A stretch of DNA of 64,000 bases from Mucilaginibacter sp. OK098 (GTDB lineage Bacteria; Bacteroidota; Bacteroidia; Sphingobacteriales; Sphingobacteriaceae): NCBI RefSeq assembly GCF_900142915.1, contig NZ_FRCM01000002.1, positions 734,019 through 798,018 of the forward strand, read 5' to 3'. The position numbers and the translations under genes were made by a program. Positions 28,536-37,860 of this stretch are shown here, one piece after another (the stretch's first letter is position 1; every line of letters begins with the position of its first letter). The notes under the pieces were generated by a model. That model did not search any database and was not told the DNA's origin. It saw only the letters and a list, made by a program, of their open reading frames with translations.

Positions 28536-31208
28536 TTAAAGATTAAAAGTAGCCTTAACCAGCAGAATGCGGCCCGGAATTGTGTAGGTATTGGATGTAA
28601 ACGTATTTGCCGATAAATAAAGCGCGCTATATTTTCTGGTATCGAAAAGATTGTTGGCGCTTAGTTCCACATCTGTTTTAATCTTGTTAAATCTGTACCT
28701 TACCGATGCATCTGCAAAAATATATTTCTGATTATTGAGCTGATCCTGGTGACTGTAATAATCATCCCCGGATAACTTAATGAACAGGTTGACCAGCGGA
28801 TTATAATTTATGGATGCCTGCTGATAAATGCTTTTTATAGCCGTACCTGATGCCGAAACCGGTGATTTGCTGCTGAGCTGGTTGTAAATTACTTTATAGC
28901 TGAGATTCAGCGCATCGGTTATTTTTGTTTCGGCGCTTGCACTTTCAGTTGCCGATACAGTTTTATAGGGTAAAAGAATGTTGTTTTGCAGCTGATTTGA
29001 GCTATTTGACTGCCATGACACACCACCACTGATAGTGGTACGCAATGCAAACACATATTTACTGATGTAGCCATTAAGCATCCATGAGTTTGTATGGTTA
29101 ACATAGGGCAGCACTATGTTTTGCTCAATGTTATTACTGATAATGCTTGAGGCAATGTTATTGGCCGTTACGTGATCATACGAGGCCGTAATGCTAAAAA
29201 AGAAGAGGGTTATGGCTTTACGGTAATTAAAGCCAAGCGCTGCAGTTTGATCCCGTTGTTCTGTAAGGGCAGAATTATTGGCATTTAGTGTACGGTAATC
29301 TTTCAAAACATATCCCCGGTAAATATCCTCGATACTCCCTATCTTGTTTTTAAGATCATAAACCAGGCTGAAATAGTTTTCAATGCCGCTTTGATACTTT
29401 ACAAATAACCTGGGGGTAAAATATAGATGGGTTGTTTGTTTATCAAAAGCAAACAGGTTATCGGTATAATGGATCTGCTGCAGGCTTAACGGTAAGGTTA
29501 AGTTTACCTTAAGTATTTTGCCCGGGAAATCATACCCCGCCTCTGCATATAGCTTTTGCCGCGACCAGTTTAAATTGTTCTGCGTACTATCTGTTACCAA
29601 ATTAACGGTATTGTTGGTTTGTACCGCGCTTAAAGTAGAAACTAATTTTTGCTGTTGCAAGCTAAAACCAACCTTGTAGCTTTGTGTAACATAATCTGAT
29701 GGCAACTTGTAAGCAAAGTAATTATTTGTAAACCAGGTTGGCACATTAACCTTTTGATTTAGCTGACTGTAAGGATTGCCGTTATTGAAGATTGCGGGGT
29801 TTAAACCGGGATTAATGGATAAGTTTTCCGGTTCGGCAATATGGTTCAGGTACGAATAAACTTCAATAATATTATTTGTCTTAAATGTTTTCATGAGGTT
29901 AAACTCGTTGGAGAAATCGGCAATATTGTCCTTAAAAACCTGGTTCACCGCCGTCCCGTTAGTAACCAATGCCGAATAATTGGTGTTGTGATTATAATCA
30001 GCTATTAAAGCATCGTTTAAATAGTATTTATCCTTATTAATATTTAAGGTAAGCTGCCCGTGCAAAATGTCGGGGCGGCGTTTGTTATGCTGAATTTCCG
30101 AATAACGTACCGTATCATTTGGCAGGTAGATAGCTGTTTGCTTTTGATAATCCTGCAGTTGTGTATCATGCAGGTAATAAAGGTTAGCCTTTAGCTGAAC
30201 ATCCTTTTGCAGGTGTACCAGGTTATTGAGGTTGATAATACCAGCCTGGTTAAACAAATACCTGTTTCGCGGCAGGTCGGGGTCAGTTGCGGTACCGGTA
30301 GAAAGCAGGGTAGCGGGTTTATTGTTATCTATCCGTTGCAGGTAATCTGATAAATTATGCGATACCAGGTCATTCTGAACATCAACCCCGGTATTGTTAC
30401 CTTTAAGGTAGTTAATGGCTTTAAAGTTATCCTTAAACATCATCGCGTTAAGGTCCTCGTCATATTTGCCGGGCGTACCGCCACCTACTGTTTCCTGCCC
30501 TATCAGTTGCAGCTTTGCATCTTTTTTAAAAGTGAGGTTAAGGGCAACGTCTTCACTCACCACTTTGTCCTTCAGCATCTTAATCGGCTGATGATTTTCT
30601 ATTACCTGCACCTGGTCAACCACACCATTTGGAATGCTGCTGGTGGCAATGTTATATTTATCATCAAGCAGGTTATCGCCACCGATATAAAGGTTGGAGA
30701 TTCCCTTCCCATTGTAAGAAATTCTGCCATCAGCCGCAACCTGGATCCCCGGCAGTTTTTTAATTACATCACCTATAACCCTGTCCTGCGGATTGCTGAA
30801 ATCAGATACTTTGTAGCTTAACGTATCTCCGCTGGTTTTAAGAAAAGGCCTTTTATCCTTTACAATTACCGTTTGCAGTTGATTGGTTGCTACTGGCAAT
30901 ATAAAGTTGTATGGCGCTGTAAAATCCGTTACTGAATTGGCTTGTTTTATAAAACCAATGCAGCTTGCTTCAATTGTTAAGCCATTTCTTGGGGCATCTG
31001 CGGGTAAATGCAGGGTAAACTCGCCTTTATTGTTGCTCACTGCATAGCTTAAAATTGAGCTACCGGCACCTTTTAAATTTATAGTTGCAAAAGATATCCC
31101 TTTGCCGGTACTGTCTTTAACTGTGCCTTTTAAATTTTGTGCAAAGCATCCAAAAGAAAGCAACATTACGGAAAGAAAGATCAATGCAAATTTGCTGAAT
31201 CTGATCAT
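28536..31208 (-). CDS. TonB-dependent-receptor-like outer-membrane beta-barrel protein
   Basis: An 890-residue outer-membrane protein with signal peptide (to about residue 24) and a carboxypeptidase-regulatory-like N-terminal sheet (NLKGTVKDSTGKGISFATINLK). A plug-like segment with VIGDVIKKLPGIQVAADGRISYNGKGI follows, then a long barrel. This is the OMP_b-brl type usually found next to GLPGLI proteins. Its start codon overlaps the GLPGLI stop codon by 4 bp (ATGA), so the two are translationally coupled. There is no SusD partner, so the substrate is more likely peptide, metal or unknown than glycan. Confidence 0.85.
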   Translation of the reverse strand: MIRFSKFALIFLSVMLLSFGCFAQNLKGTVKDSTGKGISFATINLKGAGSSILSYAVSNNKGEFTLHLPADAPRNGLTIEASCIGFIKQANSVTDFTAPYNFILPVATNQLQTVIVKDKRPFLKTSGDTLSYKVSDFSNPQDRVIGDVIKKLPGIQVAADGRISYNGKGISNLYIGGDNLLDDKYNIATSSIPNGVVDQVQVIENHQPIKMLKDKVVSEDVALNLTFKKDAKLQLIGQETVGGGTPGKYDEDLNAMMFKDNFKAINYLKGNNTGVDVQNDLVSHNLSDYLQRIDNNKPATLLSTGTATDPDLPRNRYLFNQAGIINLNNLVHLQKDVQLKANLYYLHDTQLQDYQKQTAIYLPNDTVRYSEIQHNKRRPDILHGQLTLNINKDKYYLNDALIADYNHNTNYSALVTNGTAVNQVFKDNIADFSNEFNLMKTFKTNNIIEVYSYLNHIAEPENLSINPGLNPAIFNNGNPYSQLNQKVNVPTWFTNNYFAYKLPSDYVTQSYKVGFSLQQQKLVSTLSAVQTNNTVNLVTDSTQNNLNWSRQKLYAEAGYDFPGKILKVNLTLPLSLQQIHYTDNLFAFDKQTTHLYFTPRLFVKYQSGIENYFSLVYDLKNKIGSIEDIYRGYVLKDYRTLNANNSALTEQRDQTAALGFNYRKAITLFFFSITASYDHVTANNIASSIISNNIEQNIVLPYVNHTNSWMLNGYISKYVFALRTTISGGVSWQSNSSNQLQNNILLPYKTVSATESASAETKITDALNLSYKVIYNQLSSKSPVSASGTAIKSIYQQASINYNPLVNLFIKLSGDDYYSHQDQLNNQKYIFADASVRYRFNKIKTDVELSANNLFDTRKYSALYLSANTFTSNTYTIPGRILLVKATFNL

Positions 31209-32164
31209 TTCTTTTCGGGCAGCTCTATTGGGTTATTAATTACAGGACCGTCTCCAATTTTTAATTTAATGTCCTGCTTAGGACCCGAACGATTAAACTG
31301 CATGTTTCCGCCTGACCCGCCCATTGCAGAATGTACAAAAGCATCGGGGTCTTTCTTCATGGCTTCTCTTAAATTAGCAAACTCCTTTTCGGTGGTTTTT
31401 ATCCCGCCCGATGGTAGTTGAATTACATTAGGATCACCTTCATCATCCATATCAAAAAGCCTTATTTCATGGCCGCCTCCTGCAGGCTGTTGATCAGCGC
31501 TGGCAACAGGACTTGCTTTAGGCGTTTTACTCAGATCTTCAATCCCCTCAAACTTAAATTCCACTTCTTTTTTAGCATCATAAGCTTCAAGGATAACACC
31601 GGGTAAACCATTTAATTTCCATGGGCCACTATGAAAAGGCAGATCGGGGCAAAACCATGCGGTATAGTCGCGCCCCCTGAAATGGGCAGTTGCTTTTTGA
31701 CAATGCAAGCCGGCAAAGCTGGCTGTATCACTGCTGATTTTCCAGTCGATTGCTGCCATGGGCTCTTCAATCAGGTAGCTATTGATAAGCTTCTCTTTTC
31801 TTATCAATTTTCCTTCAACAGGAAATTGATAATACTCTGTACTTGAGCCAGAGCCCTTACCCCTCATAATTTTTATCGGGCCATTCGGGTTAGCAGCCAT
31901 TTGCTCCTGCACTTGTTTTCTTACTAAAGCATCGGCCATTTTTTTGTCGTAGCTTTTATAGGCGCTTGAGTTTTTGCCCAGGAACAGGATCATATTTTCA
32001 TTATAAATATCATTCCTTTTGGTTGTATCCCTCAGGTGCGAAAATTTATAATGAACAACAGCCTGTGCTGTTTCGGGTTGGCTTTGCTGTGCTTTGCCCG
32101 AAACTGATAACAGGCCAAAAGCAACGCACAGAACGAAAATTGAACGTAATGTTTTCATGATCAT
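31205..32164 (-). CDS. GLPGLI-family exported protein
   Basis: A 319-residue exported protein; either of two close ATGs (32164 or 32158) could start it, both before the signal peptide. The family signature is present in a slightly divergent form, GPWKLNGLPGVILEAYD, preceded by the typical YTAWFCPDLPFHSGPW region. GLPGLI proteins occur across Bacteroidota beside outer-membrane barrels and have no established function. It carries a Gly/Asp-rich, low-complexity stretch near residues 225-300. It is coupled to the barrel gene and lies divergent from a LytS/LytTR pair. Confidence 0.88.
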   Translation of the reverse strand: MIMKTLRSIFVLCVAFGLLSVSGKAQQSQPETAQAVVHYKFSHLRDTTKRNDIYNENMILFLGKNSSAYKSYDKKMADALVRKQVQEQMAANPNGPIKIMRGKGSGSSTEYYQFPVEGKLIRKEKLINSYLIEEPMAAIDWKISSDTASFAGLHCQKATAHFRGRDYTAWFCPDLPFHSGPWKLNGLPGVILEAYDAKKEVEFKFEGIEDLSKTPKASPVASADQQPAGGGHEIRLFDMDDEGDPNVIQLPSGGIKTTEKEFANLREAMKKDPDAFVHSAMGGSGGNMQFNRSGPKQDIKLKIGDGPVINNPIELPEKK

Positions 32165-32357
32165 AATTTTATTTAAAGTAATAGTAGGGCAACCATTTCG
32201 CTCTTTAAAAACTCAGGTGCAAACAGAAGTTTTACAGGGATGAAATGCTGGTTATTTGTTATCCGGCATTTCAAAAAAGAGGCATTCAGCTAACTATTTC
32301 TGTAATTGGTAACATAAATTTTAAAGCTGCTGTAATTAAAATTACCTTAGATTGTAT

Positions 32358-33428
32358 ATGCCGGGAATCAGGAAAAAATACCTTCTGGAAATTTTGCTTC
32401 ACCTATTGTTTTGGGTGGGTATTTTTTATGTGGAGCAAAATTTCACCAGTATTTATCAATTTCTGCGGAAGGATGTTAACGGGCGGTTTGAACAACATAT
32501 CATATTAAAATCTGCCTACCCCATTTCCATAATAACATTAGGTTTGTTAATGATGCTTTTTTACACCAATGCTTTTTGGTTATTAAAAACGATAGTTGGA
32601 TATAAAAACAAAACCGGCCGGATTGCCATTGTTATTGGGTGGACGGTTTTCCTCATTTTAACTAATTACTTTTTAGGTCTTCTTTTTATTCGCTTTGCCA
32701 GCATCAACGTGCGCGAGTGGCAGCGCTTTCAGTTTAACATTTCGCTGGTCTTTCTTTTCGTACTTGGACTTTCAACAGCTTACTTTTTTTCGAAGGAATG
32801 GATAAAGAATGAGTTGCTTCGTAAGCAGCTGGAATCCTACCAGCTTACTACCGAAATAAAGTTCCTCAAATCGCAGATCAACCCGCACTTTCTTTTTAAT
32901 ACGCTGAATAACCTTTTTTCAATGGCCCAGGAAAAAGGAAATGATGAGTTGGCTGATGGCATTTCCAGGCTTTCGGGCATGATGCGTTATATGATCTATG
33001 AAAGCAATGCCGAAACAGTTCCACTGAAAAATGAGATAGAATATATTAAAAGCTGCATAGCCTTAAACAAGCTGAGGTATGCCGATGACGAAGCACTTGT
33101 TAATTTTCGCTATGGCGAACAAGTGCCCGATGCATTTATCGCCCCAATGCTATTTATTCCCTTTATTGAAAATGCATTTAAGCATGGGGTGCTTATTAAT
33201 AATACATCGCCGATTGATATTTCTATAGCTGTGAATGATAAAGAGCTATTGTTTACCTGCGAAAACAAAAATTATAGTTTCGTTAAAAAGATGGAAAATG
33301 ATAAAAGCGGCATCGGTTTAGAAAATGTAAAAAGAAGGCTGGAGCTGGTATATCCCGGCAAACATGAGCTGCTGATTAAAAGCGATGAAAACCTGTTCCG
33401 TGTGGATCTCAAAATAAATTTAAGCTGA
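32358..33428 (+). CDS. LytS-type sensor histidine kinase
   Basis: A 356-residue membrane sensor kinase. The ATG at 32358 is preferred over an in-frame TTG six bases earlier. About four hydrophobic segments (residues 8-145) are followed by the His_kinase signature FLKSQINPHFLFNTLNNLF with phospho-acceptor His177, and the ATP-binding N-box FIENAFKHG and GIGLENVKRRL. It overlaps the response-regulator start by one base (TGATG) and forms a dedicated pair with it. It is divergent from the GLPGLI/barrel operon, which it probably regulates. Confidence 0.92.
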   Translation: MPGIRKKYLLEILLHLLFWVGIFYVEQNFTSIYQFLRKDVNGRFEQHIILKSAYPISIITLGLLMMLFYTNAFWLLKTIVGYKNKTGRIAIVIGWTVFLILTNYFLGLLFIRFASINVREWQRFQFNISLVFLFVLGLSTAYFFSKEWIKNELLRKQLESYQLTTEIKFLKSQINPHFLFNTLNNLFSMAQEKGNDELADGISRLSGMMRYMIYESNAETVPLKNEIEYIKSCIALNKLRYADDEALVNFRYGEQVPDAFIAPMLFIPFIENAFKHGVLINNTSPIDISIAVNDKELLFTCENKNYSFVKKMENDKSGIGLENVKRRLELVYPGKHELLIKSDENLFRVDLKINLS

Positions 33429-34123
33429 TGAACTGCATTGCAATTGATGATGAGCCCCGGGCACTTGAGGTAATAGAAAGGTACTGCACCAAAAGCGGGG
33501 TCTTGAACTTGCAGGCATCATTCCGCGAGCCGCTTAAGGCCATTGAATTTTTGAACCGCGAAAATATTGAACTTGTTTTTTTAGATATTAATATGCCGGG
33601 GATCAACGGCATCGAGCTGCTTTCAACACTTGCCATTAAGCCAATGGTTATCTTCACTACTGCCTATAGCGATTATGCCGTAGAAAGTTATCAGCTTAAT
33701 GCGATAGATTATTTGCTAAAGCCGATAACATTTGAACGTTTTTTAACTGCCACCAACAAAGCGCTGAATTTACATTTGATGAAAAACAATGTTCAGCGCA
33801 AAGATGATTTTGGAGATTATGCATTTGTTAAAAGCGGGGCGCAAACCTACCAGGTAAAGATCAGCGAGATCCTGTATTTAGAAAAAGATGGTAATTATAT
33901 TTCTATTGTATTAAAGGACAAAAAGATCCTGATCCGCCAAAACATGGCTGATATTTTTGAAGTGATCCCCGCGCAGAATTTTGTTAGGGTTCATAAATCA
34001 TTTGTAGTGGCCATAAGGCACATTGCTATGGTCGAAAATCACCAGTTGATAATTAATGGTGATAAAATACCTATTGGAAGTACCTACCGGGATGAATTGA
34101 AAACAAGGCTTGGTTTAATTTAA
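33428..34123 (+). CDS. LytTR-family response regulator
   Basis: A 231-residue regulator with an N-terminal receiver (phospho-acceptor Asp53 in LVFLDINMPGING, Lys in LLKPIT) and a C-terminal LytTR DNA-binding domain (about 130-231, KSGAQTYQVKISEILYLEKDGNY through VRVHKSFVVAI). LytTR domains bind direct repeats spaced about two helical turns apart. It is cotranscribed with the LytS kinase. The natural target is the divergent GLPGLI/barrel operon. Confidence 0.93.
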   Translation: MNCIAIDDEPRALEVIERYCTKSGVLNLQASFREPLKAIEFLNRENIELVFLDINMPGINGIELLSTLAIKPMVIFTTAYSDYAVESYQLNAIDYLLKPITFERFLTATNKALNLHLMKNNVQRKDDFGDYAFVKSGAQTYQVKISEILYLEKDGNYISIVLKDKKILIRQNMADIFEVIPAQNFVRVHKSFVVAIRHIAMVENHQLIINGDKIPIGSTYRDELKTRLGLI

Positions 34124-34145
34124 CTTTCTCCGGTTAATAGAACAT

Positions 34146-36374
34146 TTAAACAGGCAATGTGAACCAAAAGGTACTGCCTTTACCTAATTCGCTATTAATG
34201 CCTATCTGGCCGTTGTGCTTTTTAATAATTTCGGCGCAAATGTAAAGTCCAAGTCCTAAACCCGAACCCTGGATCCCCTGGGTTTCTACCCGGTAATACC
34301 GATCAAATAAATGCGTTAGCTTATCGGCTGTAATGCCAGGGCCTTTGTCAGTTACTGATACTTTAGCCATATCATTTATTTTTTCAATACACACCTTAAT
34401 AATTTTTGATTCAGGGGCATATTTAATGGCATTATTGATAAAGTTTATTATTACCTGGTTCATTCTTTCAGCATCTGCATAAACCTGGAGCCGCAGATCA
34501 CCTTCAGTAACTATGGTGTATATGCCTTCCATATGAATGTAATTGCAGCACTCGTCAATCAGTTCAGCTATTACAATTGGTTTTTTGTTTAAATGAAGCT
34601 GCCCTTCATTTACCTTAGTTGCATTTAGCAGATCTTCAACCAGTACAGTAACTTTATTTAAACTTTTATTAGCCTGTCCAATCAGCGTAGGTAACATTTT
34701 ATGAGAAGGGTTATCCTTCATTTGGTTCAAAAGCTGTAAAGAAGCTTTCAGCGTGGTAATTGGCGTCTTCAATTCATGGCTGGCAATACTGATAAAATCA
34801 TCTTTCTGTTGTTGCAGTAACCTAAGTTCATGAATATCTGTTGCTGTACCAACCCATAGTTGTACCTCACCTTCTTCATTATTGATCGGCATTAAACGGC
34901 TTAAATGCCAAAGGTAAGTACCTTCTGTGCTCTTAATGCGGACTTGAAACTCACCACCATCATGGCTTTTACGAATTGTTCTAAATTGTTCTAATGTAAA
35001 TTGAAGGTCGTCCGGGTGAATTGCTTTCCGCCATCCCCGCGTCCTGGTTTGTTCTGAATCAAGTCCGGTATAATCATACCATCGCTGGTTGTAAAAAGTA
35101 ATTTCACCTTCAAATGTATTTGTCCAGGCTATTTGCGGAATGGTTTCCATCATGTTACGAAACCTGTTTTCGCTTTCTGCCAAAGCTTTTGTACGGTTTA
35201 CTACCCGTTCTTCCAATTCCTGGTTTAGTAGTAAAAGGTCCTGATTAATAACCCTAACCTTTTCCTCCTGCTTAATAAGCAATTCCGTTTTATCATTAAG
35301 ATCATCATTTGCCTGCCTTAATTCTTCTTGCTGCGCATGTAATTCCAGGGTTAAGAGGGCCAGATCCGCAGCGCGTTTTTCCTTTTCTTCATTTTGAATA
35401 ACAAGCTCATCATTTGCCTGCCTCAATTCTTCTTGCTGCGCATGTAATTCCATGGTTAAAAGAGCCAGATCCGCAGCGCGTTTTTCCTTTTCTTCATTTT
35501 GAATAACAAGCTCCTTGTTGGCAATTATTAATTCAGCAGCTCGGTTTTCTTTCTCTTCGTTTTGAAAAGCAAGTTCTATGTTAGCAATTAATAACTCTGC
35601 TGCGCGATTTTCCTTTTCACCATTTTGAAAGGCAAGTTCCACGTTAGCTATGAGTAGTTCTGCTGCACGATTCTCTTTTTCACCATTTTGAAAGGCGAGT
35701 TCTTTATTAGCAATAGCTAATTCTGCTGCGCGATTTTCTTTTTCGCTGTTTTGAAAAACAAGTTTTTTGTTAGCAATCACTAACTCAGCGGCACGATTTT
35801 CTTTTTCACCATTTTGAAAAGCGAGTTCAATATTAGCAACAACTAATTCTGCGGCACGGTTTTCCTTCTCTTCGTTTTGAAAAATAAGTTCATTATTTGC
35901 AATGGCTAATTCTGCTGCACGGTTTTCTTTCTCCCCGTTTTGAAACACAAGTTCCTTGTTTGCAATCACTAATTCTGCAGCACGATTTTCTTTCTCATTA
36001 TTTTGAAAGACAAGTTCTCTATTAGCAATAGCTAATTCTGCCGCACGGTTCTCTTTTTCCAGATTTTGAAAAGCCAGCTCTTTGTTAGCAATCACTAATT
36101 CTGCGGCGCGGTTTTTTTCCCCCACTTTTTGAAGAGCAAGCTCCATGTTAGCAGTAACTAATTCTGCTGCACGGCTTTTTTTCTCTTCATTTTGAAAAGC
36201 AAGTTCTTTGTTTGCAATAATTAATTCTGCGGCGCGTTTTCTTTTCTCTTCGTTTTGAAAAGCAAGTTCTTTGTTTGCAATAGCTAATTCTGCAGCACGT
36301 TTTTCTTTCTCTTCGTTTTGAAAAGCAAGTTGTTTGTTTGCAATGATTAACTCATCCGACTCTCTTTTACTCAT
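34146..36374 (-). CDS. PAS-domain histidine kinase with 14-fold tandem-repeat coiled coil
   Basis: A 742-residue protein without signal peptide or membrane segment, so probably cytosolic. Residues 10-303 are 14 consecutive copies of a 21-residue unit of the type IANKELAFQNEEKENRAAEL, that is three heptads each, predicting a long continuous coiled coil. Two 35-residue units (ALLTMELHAQQEELRQANDE...) follow. Then come a PAS domain (about 400-515, NRFRNMMETIPQIAWTN), a HisKA dimerisation domain with phospho-acceptor His533 (ASHELKTPITTL) and a HATPase domain (NAIKYAPES, DKGPGI, GLGLGLYI). There is no adjacent response regulator, so it is an orphan kinase. The input signal is unknown. Confidence 0.9.
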   Translation of the reverse strand: MSKRESDELIIANKQLAFQNEEKEKRAAELAIANKELAFQNEEKRKRAAELIIANKELAFQNEEKKSRAAELVTANMELALQKVGEKNRAAELVIANKELAFQNLEKENRAAELAIANRELVFQNNEKENRAAELVIANKELVFQNGEKENRAAELAIANNELIFQNEEKENRAAELVVANIELAFQNGEKENRAAELVIANKKLVFQNSEKENRAAELAIANKELAFQNGEKENRAAELLIANVELAFQNGEKENRAAELLIANIELAFQNEEKENRAAELIIANKELVIQNEEKEKRAADLALLTMELHAQQEELRQANDELVIQNEEKEKRAADLALLTLELHAQQEELRQANDDLNDKTELLIKQEEKVRVINQDLLLLNQELEERVVNRTKALAESENRFRNMMETIPQIAWTNTFEGEITFYNQRWYDYTGLDSEQTRTRGWRKAIHPDDLQFTLEQFRTIRKSHDGGEFQVRIKSTEGTYLWHLSRLMPINNEEGEVQLWVGTATDIHELRLLQQQKDDFISIASHELKTPITTLKASLQLLNQMKDNPSHKMLPTLIGQANKSLNKVTVLVEDLLNATKVNEGQLHLNKKPIVIAELIDECCNYIHMEGIYTIVTEGDLRLQVYADAERMNQVIINFINNAIKYAPESKIIKVCIEKINDMAKVSVTDKGPGITADKLTHLFDRYYRVETQGIQGSGLGLGLYICAEIIKKHNGQIGINSELGKGSTFWFTLPV
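35466..36347 (-). repeat. 63-bp in-frame tandem repeat (14 copies) in the kinase gene
   Basis: Fourteen head-to-tail 63-bp units encode the 21-residue coiled-coil repeat. Substitutions fall mainly at the first residues of each unit and at one or two central positions, while QNxEKxxRAAEL is nearly fixed. Since 63 bp is in frame, gains and losses of units would keep the protein intact. Confidence 0.85.
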
Positions 36375-37039
36375 ATGCAGTCTTTACGAAGTCGGTTTGT
36401 TTTGAAGATGTGGCATTACCATGATTATGTAACAGTAGGATAGAAAAATTGTTCTGCCTAAATGTAACCTAATACAGCGAACTTCTCCCATATTTTTATA
36501 TTAAAAGAGTAGACCCTAATTCCCTAAGGCACAATTGGTTTTAAATTTTCGATAAATTGGCCTGGTGATAATCCAGCCTGGGTACAAACCCTTTTGATTT
36601 TTCTGAAGCATTACCGGAACGAAAAAATAAATTATTTTTTTTATAAAATTTAAACTCCCACACTTAACTATAAATTAAGCAATTAAGTATAGTTGGGTTT
36701 TGCATCACTTTAAATACAGCTCCTCTTTTTGATTATTCATGTCAGTGAAAGGCAATATCTATTAAATTAAAGCGTCTTAATAAGTATAAAAAGCATTCGG
36801 ATTAATTTAAAACTATTCAGAACATCTGTAAAAAGACAGCATCAAAAGTTTTTAACTTAAAGTTACAGCTATGCAATACTTTTTATAACTAAAGGCCAAA
36901 TCAGCCGCCAATTCCGTAGAATTTCTTTTCATTTAAGCAGGGTTAACCTGTATTCAAAGCATATAGGCTTTTCTTTTTTTATATGCTCTAAATGTGCATT
37001 AATAGCAATTTTTAATATAAACTTTTAATCATCAAATTA
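36375..37039. other. Intergenic region between the orphan kinase and the ferritin-like gene
   Basis: A 665-bp, very AT-rich region between divergent genes, with no coding frame I can support. It should hold both promoters. A weak inverted pair AACTATA/TATAGTT sits around 36668-36695. I see no RNA gene or known riboswitch pattern. Confidence 0.55.
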
Positions 37040-37552
37040 ATGGAAACACAAACAATGAAAGCAACAAATTTAAAACTCAAGGAGTTTTTTGTTCACCAGT
37101 TAAGAGATATTTATTGGGCAGAAAAAAAATTGTCTAAAGCACTCCCTAAACTGCAGGATGCAGCAACCACACCGGAATTAAAGGACGCCTTTGGCCGGCA
37201 CCGCAATCAGGCACAAACTCATGTTGAAAGACTGGAGCAGGTATTCGGCATGGTTAATGAAAAAATAGACTCTACTAAATGTTCCGCTATAGCCGATATT
37301 GTAGATGAGGGTGAGGAGATTATTGACCAAACAAATAAAGGCACCGCACAAAGGGATACTGGCCTCATATTTGCAGGCCAGAAAGCCGAACATTATAAAA
37401 TTGCCACCTATAGCGCAATGGTTAACCTCGCTAAAAACATTGGCTATAATAACGCAGCAGATGTTTTGAGGAAGACACTAACCGAAGACAGGGCAGCTGA
37501 TGACTTGCTGATGCAGATTGCAGAAAGAAACGTCAATTATCAATTAAATTAG
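37040..37552 (+). CDS. YciF-type ferritin-like protein (DUF892)
   Basis: A 170-residue cytosolic four-helix protein. It begins with the family pattern LKEFFVHQLRDIYWAEKKLSKALPKLQDAA and has the acidic and His positions of the ferritin-like fold (HRNQAQTHVERLEQVF, AGQKAEHYKIATYSAM, LTEDRAADDLL). The YciE/YciF family is linked to stress responses and probable diiron chemistry; the exact role is unclear. The gene is monocistronic, followed by a strong terminator. A second in-frame ATG five codons later (METQTM) could also start translation. Confidence 0.9.
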   Translation: METQTMKATNLKLKEFFVHQLRDIYWAEKKLSKALPKLQDAATTPELKDAFGRHRNQAQTHVERLEQVFGMVNEKIDSTKCSAIADIVDEGEEIIDQTNKGTAQRDTGLIFAGQKAEHYKIATYSAMVNLAKNIGYNNAADVLRKTLTEDRAADDLLMQIAERNVNYQLN

Positions 37553-37582
37553 TATCGTGTCAATCATGAATTGACGCTTAGT

Positions 37583-37640
37583 CTTGGGTCGAAAGTCTTG
37601 AGTTCTAAGTCAAAAAAAGACCGAATTTGACTTACGACTA
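37583..37640. repeat. Dispersed extragenic repeat, copy 2
   Basis: This is the second copy of the 58-bp sequence at 15330-15387, same orientation, with few mismatches. It sits 31 bp beyond the ferritin-like gene stop codon. TAAGTCA and TGACTTA inside it are complementary. Confidence 0.65.
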
Positions 37641-37677
37641 AAGACTATTGACTTAACACCAGGAATTGTTATTAATT

Positions 37678-37723
37678 AAAACTGCAAAACCAGTATTTTC
37701 AACGAATACTGGTTTTGCAGTTT
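37678..37723 (+). terminator. Long hairpin terminator of the ferritin-like gene
   Basis: ACTGCAAAACCAGTATT (37681-37697) pairs perfectly with AATACTGGTTTTGCAGT (37705-37721) over a 7-base loop, extended by flanking A/T pairs. The 17-bp perfect stem is unusually long and could work on both strands. Confidence 0.75.
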
Positions 37724-37769
37724 ATATATGTTGTCGCAAACATCCTGCAATCAAAATATCATTTAAATA

Positions 37770-37840
37770 AAAAAAGCATAACCGGGGCTCCCCCCGGTTA
37801 TGCCATTCTCAACTAAACTCAACAAATAAAAATTTATCTG
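37770..37840 (-). terminator. Minus-strand terminator cassette, copy A
   Basis: On the minus strand, GCATAACCGGGG and CCGGTTATGC pair as a hairpin followed by a T-run. No intact minus-strand gene ends here. About 65 bp are nearly identical to copy B at 38769-38841, which ends the SusD gene. Eight codons resembling a SusD C-terminus directly precede it. Confidence 0.75.
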
Positions 37841-37860
37841 TCCCACCAAACCATTGCATT
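37834..37860 (-). pseudogene. Fossil 3' end of a SusD-like gene
   Basis: Read on the minus strand, nine codons give Asn-Ala-Met-Val-Trp-Trp-Asp-Arg-stop, bounded upstream by another stop. SusD-like proteins of the PF12771 kind often end in VWWD; the one at 53841-55223 ends RVWWDAQ. The stretch runs straight into a terminator cassette duplicated from, or shared with, the SusD gene 1 kb away. I infer the remains of a deleted paralogue; the short length leaves room for chance. Confidence 0.5.

Noticed and set aside
30357..30821. Plus-strand open frame of 154 codons
   Set aside because: Antisense inside the outer-membrane barrel gene, with no recognisable motif or ribosome-binding context.
35466..36347. 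Regular 63-bp repeats that might look like a CRISPR array
   Set aside because: The repeats are contiguous, in frame within a kinase gene and without unique spacers; they encode a coiled coil.
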